From: Alteribacillus persepolensis | Lineage (GTDB): Bacteria > Bacillota > Bacilli > Bacillales > Marinococcaceae | DNA length: 64,000 bases | Reading direction: 5' to 3' | NCBI RefSeq assembly: GCF_900099605.1 | Contig: NZ_FNDK01000018.1 | Coordinates: 1 to 64,000 of the forward strand | Shown here: one piece after another, positions 63,213 to 64,000 of the stretch | Position numbering within the stretch: position 1 is the first letter of the stretch | Layout: the number at the start of each line of letters is the position of its first letter | Translations under genes and position numbers: made by a program | Notes under the pieces: generated by a model | Databases searched by the model: none | What the model was told of the DNA's origin: nothing | Seen by the model: the letters and a program-made list of their open reading frames with translations, nothing else

Positions 63213-63451
63213 CATGATCCCCCTTTCCTGAGGTATCATATGAACAAATGTCTGTATTATTATCCGCTCCTGCCTATTCTCTTCCCCATAAAAACTCCGG
63301 GAGGACGGGCGTTTTATAACACTGAAAAACTACCAGCCGTTACTCTTTCATGCAGTTGAACATTCCTGGAACAAAAATATTTGCCATAACGATTTTCCTA
63401 TTTCTGAATAAAATAAAAGTATAAAAGGAAGCATGTTTTCACAAAATAATA

Positions 63452-63466
63452 ATGTAAGCGGATTCA
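63452..63466 (+). promoter_or_regulatory. CcpA cre-like site
   Basis: ATGTAAGCGGATTCA fits the consensus WTGNAANCGNWNNCW at every position, about 20 bp before the next gene's start. If used, carbon catabolite control would act on the zinc-finger protein. Confidence 0.45.
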
Positions 63467-63486
63467 AATAATCAGGAGGTGAAAAC

Positions 63487-63699
63487 ATGGGATTGTTCTC
63501 TTCCATTAAACAATGGCAGGAAAATCGCAAGCAAAAGTATATTGCAGACATGCAAGCAAAAGGAGTCTGTCCTGATTGCCGCGGCAGAGGTTTTGATTTA
63601 TATTATCCAGTAGAATATTATAATACGTCTCCATCCATTGAGTGTCAGGGGTGTAATGGAAGCGGGTTGTTTTCCGACTGGGCCAGCCAAATAAAATAA
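63487..63699 (+). CDS. small DnaJ-type CxxCxGxG zinc-finger protein
   Basis: 70 residues. CPDCRGRG (near 28-35) and CQGCNGSG (near 53-60) form one zinc-binding DnaJ-like site; the N-terminal helix is basic. Anti-TRAP (RtpA) and other small regulators use such motifs, but this is not shown to be one. AGGAGGTGA before the ATG. No operon partner in the window. Confidence 0.75.
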   Translation: MGLFSSIKQWQENRKQKYIADMQAKGVCPDCRGRGFDLYYPVEYYNTSPSIECQGCNGSGLFSDWASQIK

Positions 63700-64000
63700 C
63701 GACGGCCTAGGCGGCAGACCACCCGCCGCCATTCTCCTGTATATCATAAGCCATCGGCCTGTACCGCTTTTCTTTTTTCAGCATTTCCACCTCTCTCGTT
63801 TACGGCCATTCCTTTTCTCTAATTTATACTGCCTTCGATCACCTTTTTCATCGAAAACACTTTGCTGTCCCTGCTTTCCCATTGTCTTCTCTTTGTTTAT
63901 TCACAGCACCAAGCCCTGCATTCTTTCGCTTTTATCATGATTTCTGCTGTATTCTACTACATATTCTTGTATCTTGTCTCATATATTGGAGTAATTATTT
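63700..64000. other. window end, no gene recognised
   Basis: GGCGG-CAGACCAC-CCGCC is a small hairpin after the stop but lacks a T tract. The rest is AT-rich, possibly the promoter of a gene beyond the window. Confidence 0.4.

Overview
The window reads as a chromosome segment of a moderately halophilic or alkaliphilic Bacillaceae. Three things point there: several exported proteins are very acidic, genes use Bacillus-type Shine-Dalgarno sites (AGGAGG, with TTG/GTG starts), and a long block keeps the Bacillus subtilis order argC-argJ-argB-argD-carA-carB-argF ... med-comZ ... fabH-fabF ... yjbA-trpS. A Tlp-type spore protein gene and a comZ/med pair fit a spore-forming, competence-related lineage. 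No rRNA, tRNA, CRISPR array or complete insertion sequence was seen.

Layout. 0-5 kb: tlp, a TlpA/ResA-like thiol protein, a UgtP-like glycosyltransferase, trpS and yjbA. 5-9.5 kb: a DHH-CBS-CBS-tRNA nucleotidyltransferase fusion and an LCP cell-wall ligase. 9.5-22 kb: fabF/fabH with a FapR-like operator, then a lineage-specific insert (acetyltransferase, SurA-N lipoprotein, DoxX with a divergent HxlR regulator, an IS605-type end remnant, a CtaG protein, and a Baeyer-Villiger monooxygenase + esterase + LuxR regulator), then comZ and med. 22-31.7 kb: the arginine/carbamoyl-phosphate operon with a recognisable promoter and ARG boxes. 32-35 kb: ctaG, sco and a thioredoxin-fold lipoprotein interrupted by one in-frame TGA. 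35-44 kb: HAD phosphatase, GNAT, class I aldolase, azlCD with a cupin regulator, YitT and YitV, small membrane and secreted proteins. 44-51 kb: rhodanese, AI-2E-type permease, TAXI-TRAP transporter and RpiR regulator. 52-55 kb: a GSA-aminomutase-like PLP enzyme divergent from a KamA-family radical SAM aminomutase. 55-64 kb: lipoprotein, an ABC_sub_bind-type ABC transporter, a B12-binding radical SAM protein, Hsp20 and a small zinc-finger protein.

Most striking observation. The lipoprotein at 32559..33056 is one continuous redoxin reading frame split by a TGA exactly where the first residue of a CxxC redox motif is expected (U59-Q-H-C62). Twenty bases after the TGA lies a 6-7 bp hairpin with a GGUUC loop, closely matching the layout of a bacterial SECIS element. 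This is a candidate selenoprotein next to SCO and CtaG, which are cytochrome oxidase copper-assembly proteins. Selenocysteine machinery is not in the window, so the call depends on the rest of the genome.

Other structure. A dispersed, GC-rich, hairpin-forming repeat recurs roughly every 5-10 kb. It is always in the same orientation and mostly just beyond the terminators of minus-strand genes. A second ~95-bp repeat occurs twice with its stem conserved. The KamA-family protein lacks both lysine-binding aspartates of lysine 2,3-aminomutase, which suggests an acidic substrate such as glutamate, a plausible route to the osmolyte beta-glutamate.
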